A stretch of 64,000 bases of DNA. Origin: Streptomyces sp. NBC_00236. Its GTDB lineage: Bacteria; Actinomycetota; Actinomycetes; Streptomycetales; Streptomycetaceae. Shown piece after piece: positions 12,360 through 20,651 of this stretch. Made by a program: the position numbers and the translations under genes. Below the pieces are notes generated by a model. That model did no database searches. It was not told where the DNA came from and saw only the letters and a program-made list of their open reading frames with translations. The stretch lies in the NCBI RefSeq assembly GCF_036195045.1, contig NZ_CP108100.1:4960001-5024000 (forward strand), given 5' to 3'. The number at the start of each line of letters is the position of its first letter. The stretch's first letter is position 1.

Positions 12360-13931
12360 ATGTCCTTTCCCCTCCTGACAGCGACGGCGGCGCTCCCGGC
12401 GATCGGCGCGGTCGCCACCGCCGCCGTCCCGGCCGCCCGGCGCACCGCCGCCAAATGGCTGGCGCTCGCCTTCTCGCTGGGCACCCTCGTGCTGGCGGGC
12501 ATCGCGCTCGCCCGCTTCGAGCCCGGCGGCAGCCGCTACCAGCTCACCGAATCGCACGCCTGGATCAAGGACTTCGGCGTGCGGTACGAGCTGGGGGTGG
12601 ACGGCATCGGGCTGGCGCTCATGGCGCTCACCGCCCTGCTGATCCCGTTCGTCATCCTGGCCGGCTGGCACGACGCCGACCCCCTGGAGACGAACTCCTC
12701 CCGCTGGCGCCCCACCCAGGGCTTCTTCGCCCTGATCCTGATGGTGGAAGCGATGGTGGTCCTCTCCTTCGTGGCCACCGACGTCTTCCTCTTCTACATC
12801 CTGTTCGAAGCCATGCTCATCCCGATGTACTTCCTCATCGGCGGCTTCGGGGACCGGGCCCACTCCGGGAGCGACGAGAACGCGGCGGCCCAACGTTCGT
12901 ACGCCGCGGTCAAGTTCCTCCTCTACAACCTGGTCGGCGGCCTCATCATGCTGGCCGCGGTCATCGGGCTCTACGTGGTCACGGGGACGTTCTCGCTCTC
13001 CGAGATCGCCGCAGCCCGGGCCGACGGCTCGCTCACCATGGCGACGAGCACCGAACGCTGGCTCTTCCTCGGGTTCTTCTTCGCCTTCGCGGTGAAGGCC
13101 CCGCTGTGGCCCCTGCACACCTGGCTGCCCAACGCCATGGGTGAGGCGACCACCCCCGTCGCCGTGCTGATCACCGCGGTCGTCGACAAGGTCGGCACCT
13201 TCGCGATGCTGCGCTTCTGCCTCCAGCTCTTCCCGGAGGCCAGCAAGTGGGCCACCCCGGTGGTCCTGGTGCTGGCGCTGATCAGCATCATCTACGGGGC
13301 GCTGCTCGCCGTCGGCCAGCGCGACATCAAGCGGCTCATCGCCTACGCGTCGATCTCGCACTTCGGCTTCATCATCCTGGGCATCTTCGCGATGACCAGC
13401 CAGGGCCAGTCGGGCGCGACGCTCTACATGGTCAACCACGGCATCTCGACCGCCGCGCTGATGCTGGTGGCGGGCTTCCTGATCACCCGGCGCGGCTCGC
13501 GGCTCATCGCCGACTACGGCGGAGTGCAGAAGGTGGCGCCGGTCCTGGCCGGCACGTTCCTGATCGGCGGTCTGGCCACGCTGTCGCTGCCGGGGCTCGC
13601 CCCGTTCGTCAGTGAGTTCCTCGTCCTGGTCGGCGCGTTCGCCGCGTACCCGGCGGTCGGCATCATCGCCACCACCGGGATCGTGCTCGCCGCGATCTAC
13701 GTCCTCGTCCTCTACCAGAGGACGATGACGGGACCGGTCAAGGCCGAGGTCCAGGGCATGGCGGACCTCAAGGTCCGCGAGCTGGTGGTCGTCGTCCCGC
13801 TGATCGCTCTGCTGATCTTCCTGGGCGTCTACCCGAAGCCGCTGACGGAGATCGTCAACCCGGCGGTGCAGCACACCATGTCGGACGTACAGAAGAAGGA
13901 CCCCCAGCCCGAGGTGGAGGCCGCCAAGTGA
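12360..13931 (+). CDS. nuoM: NADH-quinone oxidoreductase subunit M (antiporter-like)
   Basis: This is the middle antiporter-like membrane subunit, 523 residues, about fourteen hydrophobic helices. The conserved glutamate lies in LFYILFEAMLIPMYFLIGG near residue 145. The transport lysine is in FAVKAPLWPLHTWLPNAMGEA near residue 240, and DIKRLIAYASISHFG follows. The ATG is four bases after the nuoL stop with no clear ribosome site, so it probably depends on translation of nuoL. It overlaps nuoN by GTGA. Confidence 0.97.
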   Translation: MSFPLLTATAALPAIGAVATAAVPAARRTAAKWLALAFSLGTLVLAGIALARFEPGGSRYQLTESHAWIKDFGVRYELGVDGIGLALMALTALLIPFVILAGWHDADPLETNSSRWRPTQGFFALILMVEAMVVLSFVATDVFLFYILFEAMLIPMYFLIGGFGDRAHSGSDENAAAQRSYAAVKFLLYNLVGGLIMLAAVIGLYVVTGTFSLSEIAAARADGSLTMATSTERWLFLGFFFAFAVKAPLWPLHTWLPNAMGEATTPVAVLITAVVDKVGTFAMLRFCLQLFPEASKWATPVVLVLALISIIYGALLAVGQRDIKRLIAYASISHFGFIILGIFAMTSQGQSGATLYMVNHGISTAALMLVAGFLITRRGSRLIADYGGVQKVAPVLAGTFLIGGLATLSLPGLAPFVSEFLVLVGAFAAYPAVGIIATTGIVLAAIYVLVLYQRTMTGPVKAEVQGMADLKVRELVVVVPLIALLIFLGVYPKPLTEIVNPAVQHTMSDVQKKDPQPEVEAAK

Positions 13932-15592
13932 GCGCAACAGCTGTCCACAGCCTGTGGACAATGGCGGGCGGGGTGACATCGGCCGCCCCGGACGAGAAGT
14001 TCAAGGCCCCCGTCATCGAGTACACCCAGCTGACGCCGGTCCTGATCGTCATCGGAGTCGCCGTCCTGGGCGTGCTCGTCGAGGCCTTCGTGCCGCGCCG
14101 GGCCCGCTACTACACACAAGTGTTCCTCACCGTCGCCGCCCTGGTCGCCGCGTTCGCCGCGGTGATCGGCCTGGCCGCCGCCGGATACGGCACGACCAAG
14201 GCACACATCGCCGCGATGGGCGCCATCGCCGTCGACGGACCCGCCCTGTTCCTCCAGGGCACCATCCTGCTGACGTCGCTGGTCGCCGTCTTCACCTTCG
14301 CCGAGCGGCGCCTCGACCCCGAGTCGCACGGCAGCCGCGTCGACTCGTTCGCCGCGCAGGCCGCGTCGGTCCCCGGCAGCGACAGCGAGAAGGCCGCGGT
14401 CAGGGCCGGGTTCACCACCACCGAGGTCTTCCCGCTGCTCCTCTTCGCGGTGGCGGGCATGCTGGTCTTCCCGGCGGCCAACGACCTGCTGACGCTGTTC
14501 GTGGCCCTGGAAGTCTTCTCGCTCCCGCTCTACCTCCTGTGCGCCGTCGCCCGCCGCAAGCGGCTGATGTCGCAGGAGGCCGCGGTGAAGTACTTCCTGC
14601 TCGGCGCCTTCTCCTCGGCGTTCCTGCTCTTCGGGATCGCCCTGCTCTACGGGTACGCGGGCTCCGTCTCGTACGCACAGATCGCCACCGTCGTCGACGG
14701 GTCCATCCAGCAGATCGATCCGGCGCTCGCCGACACCATGGGCAACGACGTGCTGCTGCTGATCGGCGGCGCGATGCTCCTGACCGGACTGCTCTTCAAG
14801 GTCGGCGCCGTCCCGTTCCACATGTGGACCCCGGACGTCTACCAGGGCGCCCCGACCCCGGTCACCGGCTTCATGGCCGCGGCCACGAAGGTCGCCGCGT
14901 TCGGTGCGCTGCTGCGCCTGCTGTACGTGGTGCTGCCGGGCCTCACCTGGGACCTGCGCCCGGTCATGTGGGGCATCGCGATCGTCACGATGGTGGGGGG
15001 CGCGATCGTCGCCATCACCCAGACCGACATCAAGCGCCTGCTGGCCTACTCCTCGATCGCGCACGCCGGATTCATCCTCGCCGGTGTCATCGCGGCCACC
15101 CCGCAGGGCATCTCCTCGGTGCTCTTCTACCTGGCCACGTACTCCTTCGTGACGGTCGGCGCCTTCGCCGTCGTCACCCTGGTGCGTGACGCGGGCGGCG
15201 AGGCGACGCACCTGTCGAAGTGGGCCGGGCTCGGCCGGCGCTCCCCGCTGGTCGCCGCGGTCTTCGCGGTGTTCCTGCTGGCGTTCGCCGGTATCCCGCT
15301 CACCTCGGGCTTCTCCGGAAAGTTCGCGGTGTTCCAGGCCGCGGCCGAGGGCGGCGCGAGCGGACTCGTCGTCGTCGGTGTGATCTCCTCGGCGATCGCC
15401 GCGTTCTTCTACATCCGCGTCATCGTGCTGATGTTCTTCAGCGAGCCGAAGGCGGACGGCCCCACGGTCGCCGTCCCGTCCCCGCTGACGATGACGACGA
15501 TCGCGGTCGGCGTCGCGGTCACCCTGGTGCTGGGCCTGGCCCCGCAGTACTTCCTGGACCTGGCGAGCCAGGCGGGAGTGTTCGTGAGGTAG
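13928..15592 (+). CDS. nuoN: NADH-quinone oxidoreductase subunit N (antiporter-like)
   Basis: This 554-residue protein is the third antiporter-like subunit and the last gene of the first complex I operon. Key segments are FKVGAVPFHMWTPDVYQGAPTP with the transport lysine near residue 295 and DIKRLLAYSSIAHAG near 365. A polar loop of ~50 residues after residue 120 interrupts the first helices, as in other actinobacterial NuoN. The GTG overlaps the nuoM stop, and its first codons contain two inverted DnaA-box-like sequences (13941-13961). Confidence 0.97.
   Translation: MSATAVHSLWTMAGGVTSAAPDEKFKAPVIEYTQLTPVLIVIGVAVLGVLVEAFVPRRARYYTQVFLTVAALVAAFAAVIGLAAAGYGTTKAHIAAMGAIAVDGPALFLQGTILLTSLVAVFTFAERRLDPESHGSRVDSFAAQAASVPGSDSEKAAVRAGFTTTEVFPLLLFAVAGMLVFPAANDLLTLFVALEVFSLPLYLLCAVARRKRLMSQEAAVKYFLLGAFSSAFLLFGIALLYGYAGSVSYAQIATVVDGSIQQIDPALADTMGNDVLLLIGGAMLLTGLLFKVGAVPFHMWTPDVYQGAPTPVTGFMAAATKVAAFGALLRLLYVVLPGLTWDLRPVMWGIAIVTMVGGAIVAITQTDIKRLLAYSSIAHAGFILAGVIAATPQGISSVLFYLATYSFVTVGAFAVVTLVRDAGGEATHLSKWAGLGRRSPLVAAVFAVFLLAFAGIPLTSGFSGKFAVFQAAAEGGASGLVVVGVISSAIAAFFYIRVIVLMFFSEPKADGPTVAVPSPLTMTTIAVGVAVTLVLGLAPQYFLDLASQAGVFVR
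13941..13961. promoter_or_regulatory. Pair of inverted DnaA-box-like 9-mers
   Basis: CTGTCCACA (13941-13949) and, on the other strand, TTGTCCACA (complement of 13953-13961) face each other across three bases. The second is a perfect match to the Streptomyces DnaA-box consensus as I remember it; the first has one mismatch. They lie inside the nuoN coding start and encode VHSLWT, so they may be chance or protein-constrained. No function is shown. Confidence 0.35.
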
Positions 15593-15613
15593 CCGAAAGC
15601 ACCACTGCTGGAC

Positions 15614-15654
15614 CAGCGCCGGACGGGCTTGGAAGTCAAGCCCGTCCGGCGCTG
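15614..15654 (+). terminator. Terminator of the first nuo operon
   Basis: An 18-bp perfect inverted repeat (15614-15631 against 15637-15654, loop GAAGT) starts 22 bases after the nuoN stop. There is no U-tract, which is usual for Streptomyces terminators. Confidence 0.85.
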
Positions 15655-15668
15655 TCGTAGGCGGCGCC

Positions 15669-15674
15669 TATCGT
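15669..15674 (+). promoter_or_regulatory. Possible -10 box (TATCGT) for the recQ-type helicase
   Basis: TATCGT follows the nuo terminator and lies ~50 bases upstream of the preferred helicase ATG. A good -35 box is not evident. A -10 here would exclude the GTG at 15673 as the start codon. Confidence 0.35.
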
Positions 15675-15726
15675 GGCAGGGGAGAGCGCAGGGACAGAAC
15701 GGGACAGCCGTCGGGGGAACAGAGCA

Positions 15727-17793
15727 ATGAGCATGACGGGCGGGACAGGCGTGACGGACGTGAGCACGGGCGGGACAGGCGTGACGGACATGACCACGGA
15801 TTCGACCACGGGCGTGACCACGGACGTGACCGAGAGCGAGGCGCGGCAGACGCTGCACCGGGTCTTCGGGTACGAGACCTTCCGCGGCGAGCAGGAAGCC
15901 GTCGTCGACCACGTGGTGGCCGGTGGGGACGCCGTCGTACTCATGCCCACCGGCGGCGGCAAGTCCCTCTGCTACCAGATCCCGTCCCTGGTCAGGCGGG
16001 GTACGGGCATCGTGATCTCCCCGCTGATCGCCCTGATGCAGGACCAGGTCGACGCACTGCGGGCGCTCGGTGTGCGGGCCGGCTTCATCAACTCCACGCA
16101 GGACTTCGACGAGCGCCGCTCGATGGAGGCCCAGTTCCTCGCCGGCGAGCTCGACCTGCTGTACCTCGCCCCCGAGCGGCTCCGCCTGGACTCCACCCTC
16201 GGCCTGCTCTCCCGCGGCGAGATCTCCGTCTTCGCGATCGACGAGGCGCACTGCGTCGCCCAGTGGGGCCACGACTTCCGGCCGGACTACCTGGCCCTGT
16301 CCGTGCTGGGCGAGCGCTGGCCCGACGTCCCGCGCATCGCCCTGACGGCCACGGCGACGGGCGCCACGCACCGCGAGATCACCCAGCGCCTCGGCATGCC
16401 CGACGCCAAGCACTTCGTGGCCAGCTTCGACCGGCCCAACATCCAGTACCGCATCGTGGGGAAGTCGGACCCGAAGAAGCAGCTGCTCTCCTTCCTGAAG
16501 GAGGAGCACGAGGGCGACGCGGGCATCGTCTACTGCCTCTCGCGCAACTCCACCGAGAAGACCGCCGAGTACCTCTGCCGCAACGGCATCGAGGCCGTCC
16601 CGTACCACGCGGGCCTGGACGCCGGGACCCGTGCGACCCACCAGTCCCGCTTCCTGCGCGAGGAAGGCCTCGTCGTCGTCGCGACGATCGCCTTCGGCAT
16701 GGGCATCGACAAGCCGGACGTCCGCTTCGTCGCCCACCTCGACCTGCCGAAGTCCGTCGAGGGCTACTACCAGGAGACCGGCCGGGCCGGCCGTGACGGA
16801 GCCCCGTCGACGGCGTGGATGGCGTACGGACTCCAGGACGTCGTCCAGCAGCGCAAGCTCATCCAGGGCGGAGAGGGCGACGAGGCCTTCCGCCGCCGGG
16901 CCGCCGCGCACCTGGACTCCATGCTGGCGCTCTGCGAGACCGTCCAGTGCCGCCGGGCCCAGCTGCTCACCTACTTCGGCCAGGACCCCGCCGCGTCCTC
17001 CTGCGGCAACTGCGACACCTGCCTGAACCCGCCCGAGACCTGGGACGGCACGGTGGTCTCCCAGAAGCTGCTGTCCACGGTGGTCCGGCTGAAGCGGGAA
17101 CGAGGGCAGAAGTTCGGCGCCGGCCAGATCATCGACATCCTGCTCGGCCGCAAGACAGCCAAGGTCATCCAGTTCGACCACGACCAGCTCTCGGTGTTCG
17201 GCATCGGCGAGGAGCTGGCCGAGGCGGAGTGGCGCGGAGTGGTCCGCCAGCTGCTGGCCCAGGGCCTGATCGCCGTCGAGGGCGAGTACGGCACGCTGGT
17301 GCTCACGGAGGAGAGCGGCACCGTGCTCGGCCGGGAGCGCGAGGTGCTGCTGCGCAAGGAGCCGAAGAAGCCCACGTCGTCCCGCTCCTCGTCGAAGGGC
17401 GAGCGGAAGGCGAAGTCCTCGGCAGCCGCGGCCGAGCTCCCGGCGGAGGCCCTCCCGGTCTTCGAGGCACTGCGCGCCTGGCGCGGCGCGCAGGCCAAGG
17501 AGCTGGGCCTGCCCGCGTATGTGATCTTCCACGACGCGACGCTGCGCGAGATCGCGACCCTGCGTCCGTCGTCGCTCGGTGAACTGGGCGGGATCAGCGG
17601 CCTGGGCGAGAAGAAGCTGGCGACGTACGGGGAGGGGGTGCTGGAGGTGCTGGCGGACCTTCCGGGCGAGGCGGCCCCTGCGGAGGCGGCCCCGGGGGCA
17701 CCCGCGGCTGCGAGCCAGGCCCCGGCCCGGACTTCCGCTCCGGCTGCCGACCCCGAGTTCGGCTGGGACGAGGAACCGCCGGAGTTCGACTGA
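15727..17793 (+). CDS. recQ: RecQ-family ATP-dependent DNA helicase
   Basis: This is a superfamily 2, 3'-5' DNA helicase acting on recombination and fork intermediates. Order along the 688 residues from the ATG at 15727: repeat-rich N-terminus (1-35), Walker [13 protein letters not shown] (K79), DEAH box with [14 protein letters not shown], helicase motif [15 protein letters not shown] zinc-binding cysteines ([17 protein letters not shown]), a winged-helix part, a Lys/Ser-rich linker, and an HRDC domain near 545-625. The tail is Ala/Pro-rich. The frame is open to a GTG at 15673, but the ATG has GGGGAA upstream and a plausible promoter. It is monocistronic, convergent with the Uma2-like gene. 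Confidence 0.93.
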   Translation: MSMTGGTGVTDVSTGGTGVTDMTTDSTTGVTTDVTESEARQTLHRVFGYETFRGEQEAVVDHVVAGGDAVVLMPTGGGKSLCYQIPSLVRRGTGIVISPLIALMQDQVDALRALGVRAGFINSTQDFDERRSMEAQFLAGELDLLYLAPERLRLDSTLGLLSRGEISVFAIDEAHCVAQWGHDFRPDYLALSVLGERWPDVPRIALTATATGATHREITQRLGMPDAKHFVASFDRPNIQYRIVGKSDPKKQLLSFLKEEHEGDAGIVYCLSRNSTEKTAEYLCRNGIEAVPYHAGLDAGTRATHQSRFLREEGLVVVATIAFGMGIDKPDVRFVAHLDLPKSVEGYYQETGRAGRDGAPSTAWMAYGLQDVVQQRKLIQGGEGDEAFRRRAAAHLDSMLALCETVQCRRAQLLTYFGQDPAASSCGNCDTCLNPPETWDGTVVSQKLLSTVVRLKRERGQKFGAGQIIDILLGRKTAKVIQFDHDQLSVFGIGEELAEAEWRGVVRQLLAQGLIAVEGEYGTLVLTEESGTVLGREREVLLRKEPKKPTSSRSSSKGERKAKSSAAAAELPAEALPVFEALRAWRGAQAKELGLPAYVIFHDATLREIATLRPSSLGELGGISGLGEKKLATYGEGVLEVLADLPGEAAPAEAAPGAPAAASQAPARTSAPAADPEFGWDEEPPEFD
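15736..15789 (+). repeat. Two-copy 30-bp direct repeat in the helicase N-terminus
   Basis: A 24-base block is repeated exactly with a 30-base period (15736-15759 and 15766-15789), encoding TGGTGVTD twice. It is followed by degenerate Thr/Val/Asp-rich copies. It lies before the conserved helicase fold. Confidence 0.9.
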
Positions 17794-17811
17794 GGCGGGG
17801 GAGCGGCGGAC

Positions 17812-18420
17812 CTACTGCGGATCCGCCGCCCGGCGGCGCGACACGATCGCGGTGAGGTCGAGGTCGACCGGGAAGGGCGCGGAGACCTTCATCCGGTCGT
17901 GGAAGATCCCGGTCGAGGTGTACGCACCGGTCGCCGGCTCCAGCTCGAAGACGTACACGACCGCGCGGCCGTCCTGGTTCTCCACCCGCCAGTAGTGGGG
18001 GATCTTCGCCCGCGCGTACTTCACGGGCTTGGTCTCCCGGTCACGGGTGACGGACTCGTCGGACACGACCTCGATCGCAAGCAGCACGCTGCTTGCGGGG
18101 AACCGGGTCTGCCGCAGACTCTCGACCGCGTCGCCGCGGACGACGACCACATCGGGTTCGGGCCGGTTCTGGAAGTCGACGTCGATAGTGAACTCCCGCA
18201 CGACCTCCAGCTCGGGCGGAGCTAGTGACTGCAACTGCCAATTGAAGAAGTCGACCGCCCGCGAATGGAAAAGGGTCTGCGGACTCACGAAAACCAAGCT
18301 CCCGTCGATCAGCTCCGTGTGCGGAGGCAGATTCGGAAGCGTGTCCAGGTCATCGGCGGTCCAGCCGCCCACGGGCGGGACCGCCCACCGCGGCTCGGGG
18401 GCCTCGGGTTCGACGCTCAT
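17812..18420 (-). CDS. Uma2 family (DUF820, restriction-endonuclease-like fold) protein
   Basis: This 202-residue protein resembles the Uma2/DUF820 family, which has a PD-(D/E)XK nuclease-like fold; function in actinobacteria is mostly unknown. The family pattern is visible: a helical start WTADDLDTLPNLPP, ELIDGSLVFVSP near residue 50, FQNRPEPDVVVVR near 95 with the usual Asp, and LLAIEVVSDESVTRDRETKP with the Glu-x-Val segment near 125. I start at the ATG at 18420, five bases after GGGAG; earlier in-frame starts (18432, 18510) lack a ribosome site. It is convergent with recQ, only 18 bases away. Confidence 0.8.
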   Translation of the reverse strand: MSVEPEAPEPRWAVPPVGGWTADDLDTLPNLPPHTELIDGSLVFVSPQTLFHSRAVDFFNWQLQSLAPPELEVVREFTIDVDFQNRPEPDVVVVRGDAVESLRQTRFPASSVLLAIEVVSDESVTRDRETKPVKYARAKIPHYWRVENQDGRAVVYVFELEPATGAYTSTGIFHDRMKVSAPFPVDLDLTAIVSRRRAADPQ

Positions 18421-18601
18421 CAGTGCTCCCATGTGCCGGAGTCTGGCGGGTTCGTCCAGCGTATCCGTAAGGAACCAGCTCGGGCCTACCCAAACGTGTG
18501 AGCGGGTCACGCGCCCTTGACCGCCCCCGTATCGCCGTCACTCGCCCGCCCCGCCCAGGTCAGACCGGCGTCCCGGGCCGTAACTCACCGGAAGCCCGGG
18601 C

Positions 18602-19276
18602 TCACTCCCCACCGCTGCTCGTCGTCATACCCCCTGCCCGCCTCCCGGACTGATCCGTCGCGTCCCGGCGGACGTTGCGGTACACCGCGTGGGCGGGCCA
18701 CCGCTCGTGGACCAGTGACCGCGTCGCCGAACGGGACGCCAGGCCGGCCCCGGGCACATGCCGGTCGAGGCCGGCCGCCGCCACGAGCGAGGCCAGTGCG
18801 CGGCTGCGGTGGTCCGGCAGCCCGGCCCGCTCGGCCGCCGCGTACCGCTCCCGGACATGGACCGCGTAGCTCTGCGGCCCCGCCGGGTGGCGGTGGTAGG
18901 GCACCAGGCCGAGGAAGCGGCGGGTCTCCCGGAGCAGCAGACCGCGCTGCACGGCGGCCTCCAGATACATGGCCCCGGCCGGCTGCCCGGCGCGCCGGAC
19001 CCAGCCCTGGGCCGGGACGCCCGAGCGGCCCTTGCCCGGAGCGGGCAGGCTGCGCATCAGCGCGGCCAGGATCGGGTCCGGCGGCTCCAGCGGGTTGACC
19101 ACCTGGATGTCGCCGCGTTGTCCGGTGACCCGACCCTGCAGCTCCAGCTCCGCCAGGGCCGCCCCGGCCAGCGCGTACTCGAGGATCCGGTTGCGGCAGT
19201 ACGGGGTGCCGCGCAGGGGGTCCAGCGCGAGCAGCAGCAGTTCCTCGGGCAGCGTGGGTCCGGGGGGCAGGTTCAT
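18602..19276 (-). CDS. GPP34 (GOLPH3/Vps74-like) family protein
   Basis: This 224-residue protein matches the bacterial GPP34 family, related to eukaryotic phosphoinositide-binding Golgi protein GOLPH3. It begins LPEELLLLALDP, followed by the helical ILEYALAGAALAELELQGRV segment. Its bacterial role is not established; members are numerous in Streptomyces. It starts at the ATG overlapping the fumarylacetoacetase stop (ATGA), so it is probably co-translated with it, though no functional link is obvious. Its C-terminal 20 residues are polar. Confidence 0.8.
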   Translation of the reverse strand: MNLPPGPTLPEELLLLALDPLRGTPYCRNRILEYALAGAALAELELQGRVTGQRGDIQVVNPLEPPDPILAALMRSLPAPGKGRSGVPAQGWVRRAGQPAGAMYLEAAVQRGLLLRETRRFLGLVPYHRHPAGPQSYAVHVRERYAAAERAGLPDHRSRALASLVAAAGLDRHVPGAGLASRSATRSLVHERWPAHAVYRNVRRDATDQSGRRAGGMTTSSGGE

Positions 19277-20502
19277 GCCGCGGGCACGATGCGTCCGGTG
19301 ACCTCGCCCAGGCCGACGCGGGTGCCGTGCGGGCCCGGGGCCCAGGCCGTCAGCGTCACCGTGTCGCCGTCCTCCAGGAACGTCCGCTTGCCGTCCGGGA
19401 GGTCCAGCGGATCGCGGCCGTTCCAGGTGAGTTCGAGCAGGGAGCCACGCTGGGCCGGCTCGGCGCCGCTGATGGTGCCGGAGCCGTACAGGTCACCGCT
19501 GCGCAGCGAGGCGCCGTTGACCGTCATCTGTGCCAGCTGCTGGGCCGCCGTCCAGTACATCGTGGAGAACGGCGGCTCCGAGACGACCCGGCCGTTGATC
19601 GCGACGGAGAGCCGCAGGTCGAAGCCGCCGGGCTCCTCCTCGTCCGCGTCGTCGAGATAGGGCAGCAGCGGGAGGTCCCGTGCGGGCGGCGCGGTCCGGG
19701 CGGCGTCCAGGGCCTCCAGCGGTGTCACCCAGGCGGCCACGGACGTGGCGAAGGACTTGCCGAGGAACGGGCCCAGCGGGACGTACTCCCAGGCCTGGAT
19801 GTCCCGCGCCGACCAGTCGTTGAGCAGCGACAGGCCGAAGACGTGGTCGCGGAAGTCGGCGAGCGGCACCGGCCGGCCCTGCTCCGAACCGACGCCGACG
19901 ACGAATCCGACCTCGGCCTCGATGTCCAGCTTGACGGACGGGCCGAAGACGGGAGCCGGGTCGGTGGGGGCCTTGCGCTGCCCCGAGGGGCGCACCACGT
20001 CCATACCGGAGACCACGACCGTGCCCGCCCTGCCGTGGTAACCGATGGGCAGGTGCTTCCAGTTGGGGGTGAGCGCGTCGCCGTCCGGGCGGAAGATGCG
20101 GCCGACGTTCGTGGCGTGGTGCTCGCTGGCGTAGAAGTCCACGTAGTCCGCGACCCGGTAGGGCAGGTGGAGCGTCACGGAGTCGACGGGGTGCAGCAGC
20201 GGTTCGATGTCCGCGCGGTGGGCCGGCACCGTCACCCAGGCGGTCAGCGCCCGGCGCACATCGCTCCAGGCGGTGCGGCCGGCCGCGAGCAGGGCCATCA
20301 GGTCGGGCTGGGCCAGCAGTTGCGCATAGGGCGAACCCAGCGCGTGCGCGGCCGCCCCGGCGTCCAGCACGTGATCGCCGATGCGGACGCCGACGCGCCG
20401 CTCGCCGGGCCGGTCGGTGGTGGAGAAGACACCGTACGGAAGGTGGTGCGGACCGAAGGGATCGCCCTCGGCCACGTCGAGCGGGCTGCTCTGCTCGGGC
20501 AT
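19273..20502 (-). CDS. fahA: Fumarylacetoacetase (FAH family)
   Basis: This predicted hydrolase cleaves fumarylacetoacetate to fumarate and acetoacetate, the last step of tyrosine/homogentisate breakdown. Features: N-terminal FAH domain with HHLPYGVFST near residue 20, and the C-terminal catalytic fold with DFYASEHHATNVG near 120, DIEAEVGFVVG near 195 and NDWSARDIQAWEYVPLGPFLGKSF near 230. The ATG at 20502 follows GCGAGG; the frame extends to 20541 without support. At 409 residues it is the standard size. It is the first gene of a pair with the GPP34 protein. Confidence 0.92.
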   Translation of the reverse strand: MPEQSSPLDVAEGDPFGPHHLPYGVFSTTDRPGERRVGVRIGDHVLDAGAAAHALGSPYAQLLAQPDLMALLAAGRTAWSDVRRALTAWVTVPAHRADIEPLLHPVDSVTLHLPYRVADYVDFYASEHHATNVGRIFRPDGDALTPNWKHLPIGYHGRAGTVVVSGMDVVRPSGQRKAPTDPAPVFGPSVKLDIEAEVGFVVGVGSEQGRPVPLADFRDHVFGLSLLNDWSARDIQAWEYVPLGPFLGKSFATSVAAWVTPLEALDAARTAPPARDLPLLPYLDDADEEEPGGFDLRLSVAINGRVVSEPPFSTMYWTAAQQLAQMTVNGASLRSGDLYGSGTISGAEPAQRGSLLELTWNGRDPLDLPDGKRTFLEDGDTVTLTAWAPGPHGTRVGLGEVTGRIVPAA

Positions 20503-20611
20503 CTGTTGCTGCCTCGCTTTCCAGGTCGCTGTGGGGGACACGTTACGTGGGGGACATCCCCCAGCGGCAGTGCCTCAATCATCCGCAACCATCCCCATTG
20601 CCCGGAAAGTT

Positions 20612-20645
20612 CCGCCGTGTCCCCGCGAACACGGGGACACGGCGG
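20612..20645 (-). terminator. Terminator after the hydrolase gene
   Basis: A 14-bp perfect stem (20612-20625 with 20632-20645, loop of six) begins seven bases past the stop codon of the minus-strand hydrolase, between it and fahA. Confidence 0.85.
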
Positions 20646-20651
20646 CGGGGT

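Noticed and set aside
15616..15652. Transposon end or attachment site after nuoN
   Set aside because: A perfect GC-rich stem with a 5-base loop right after a stop codon is better explained as a terminator.
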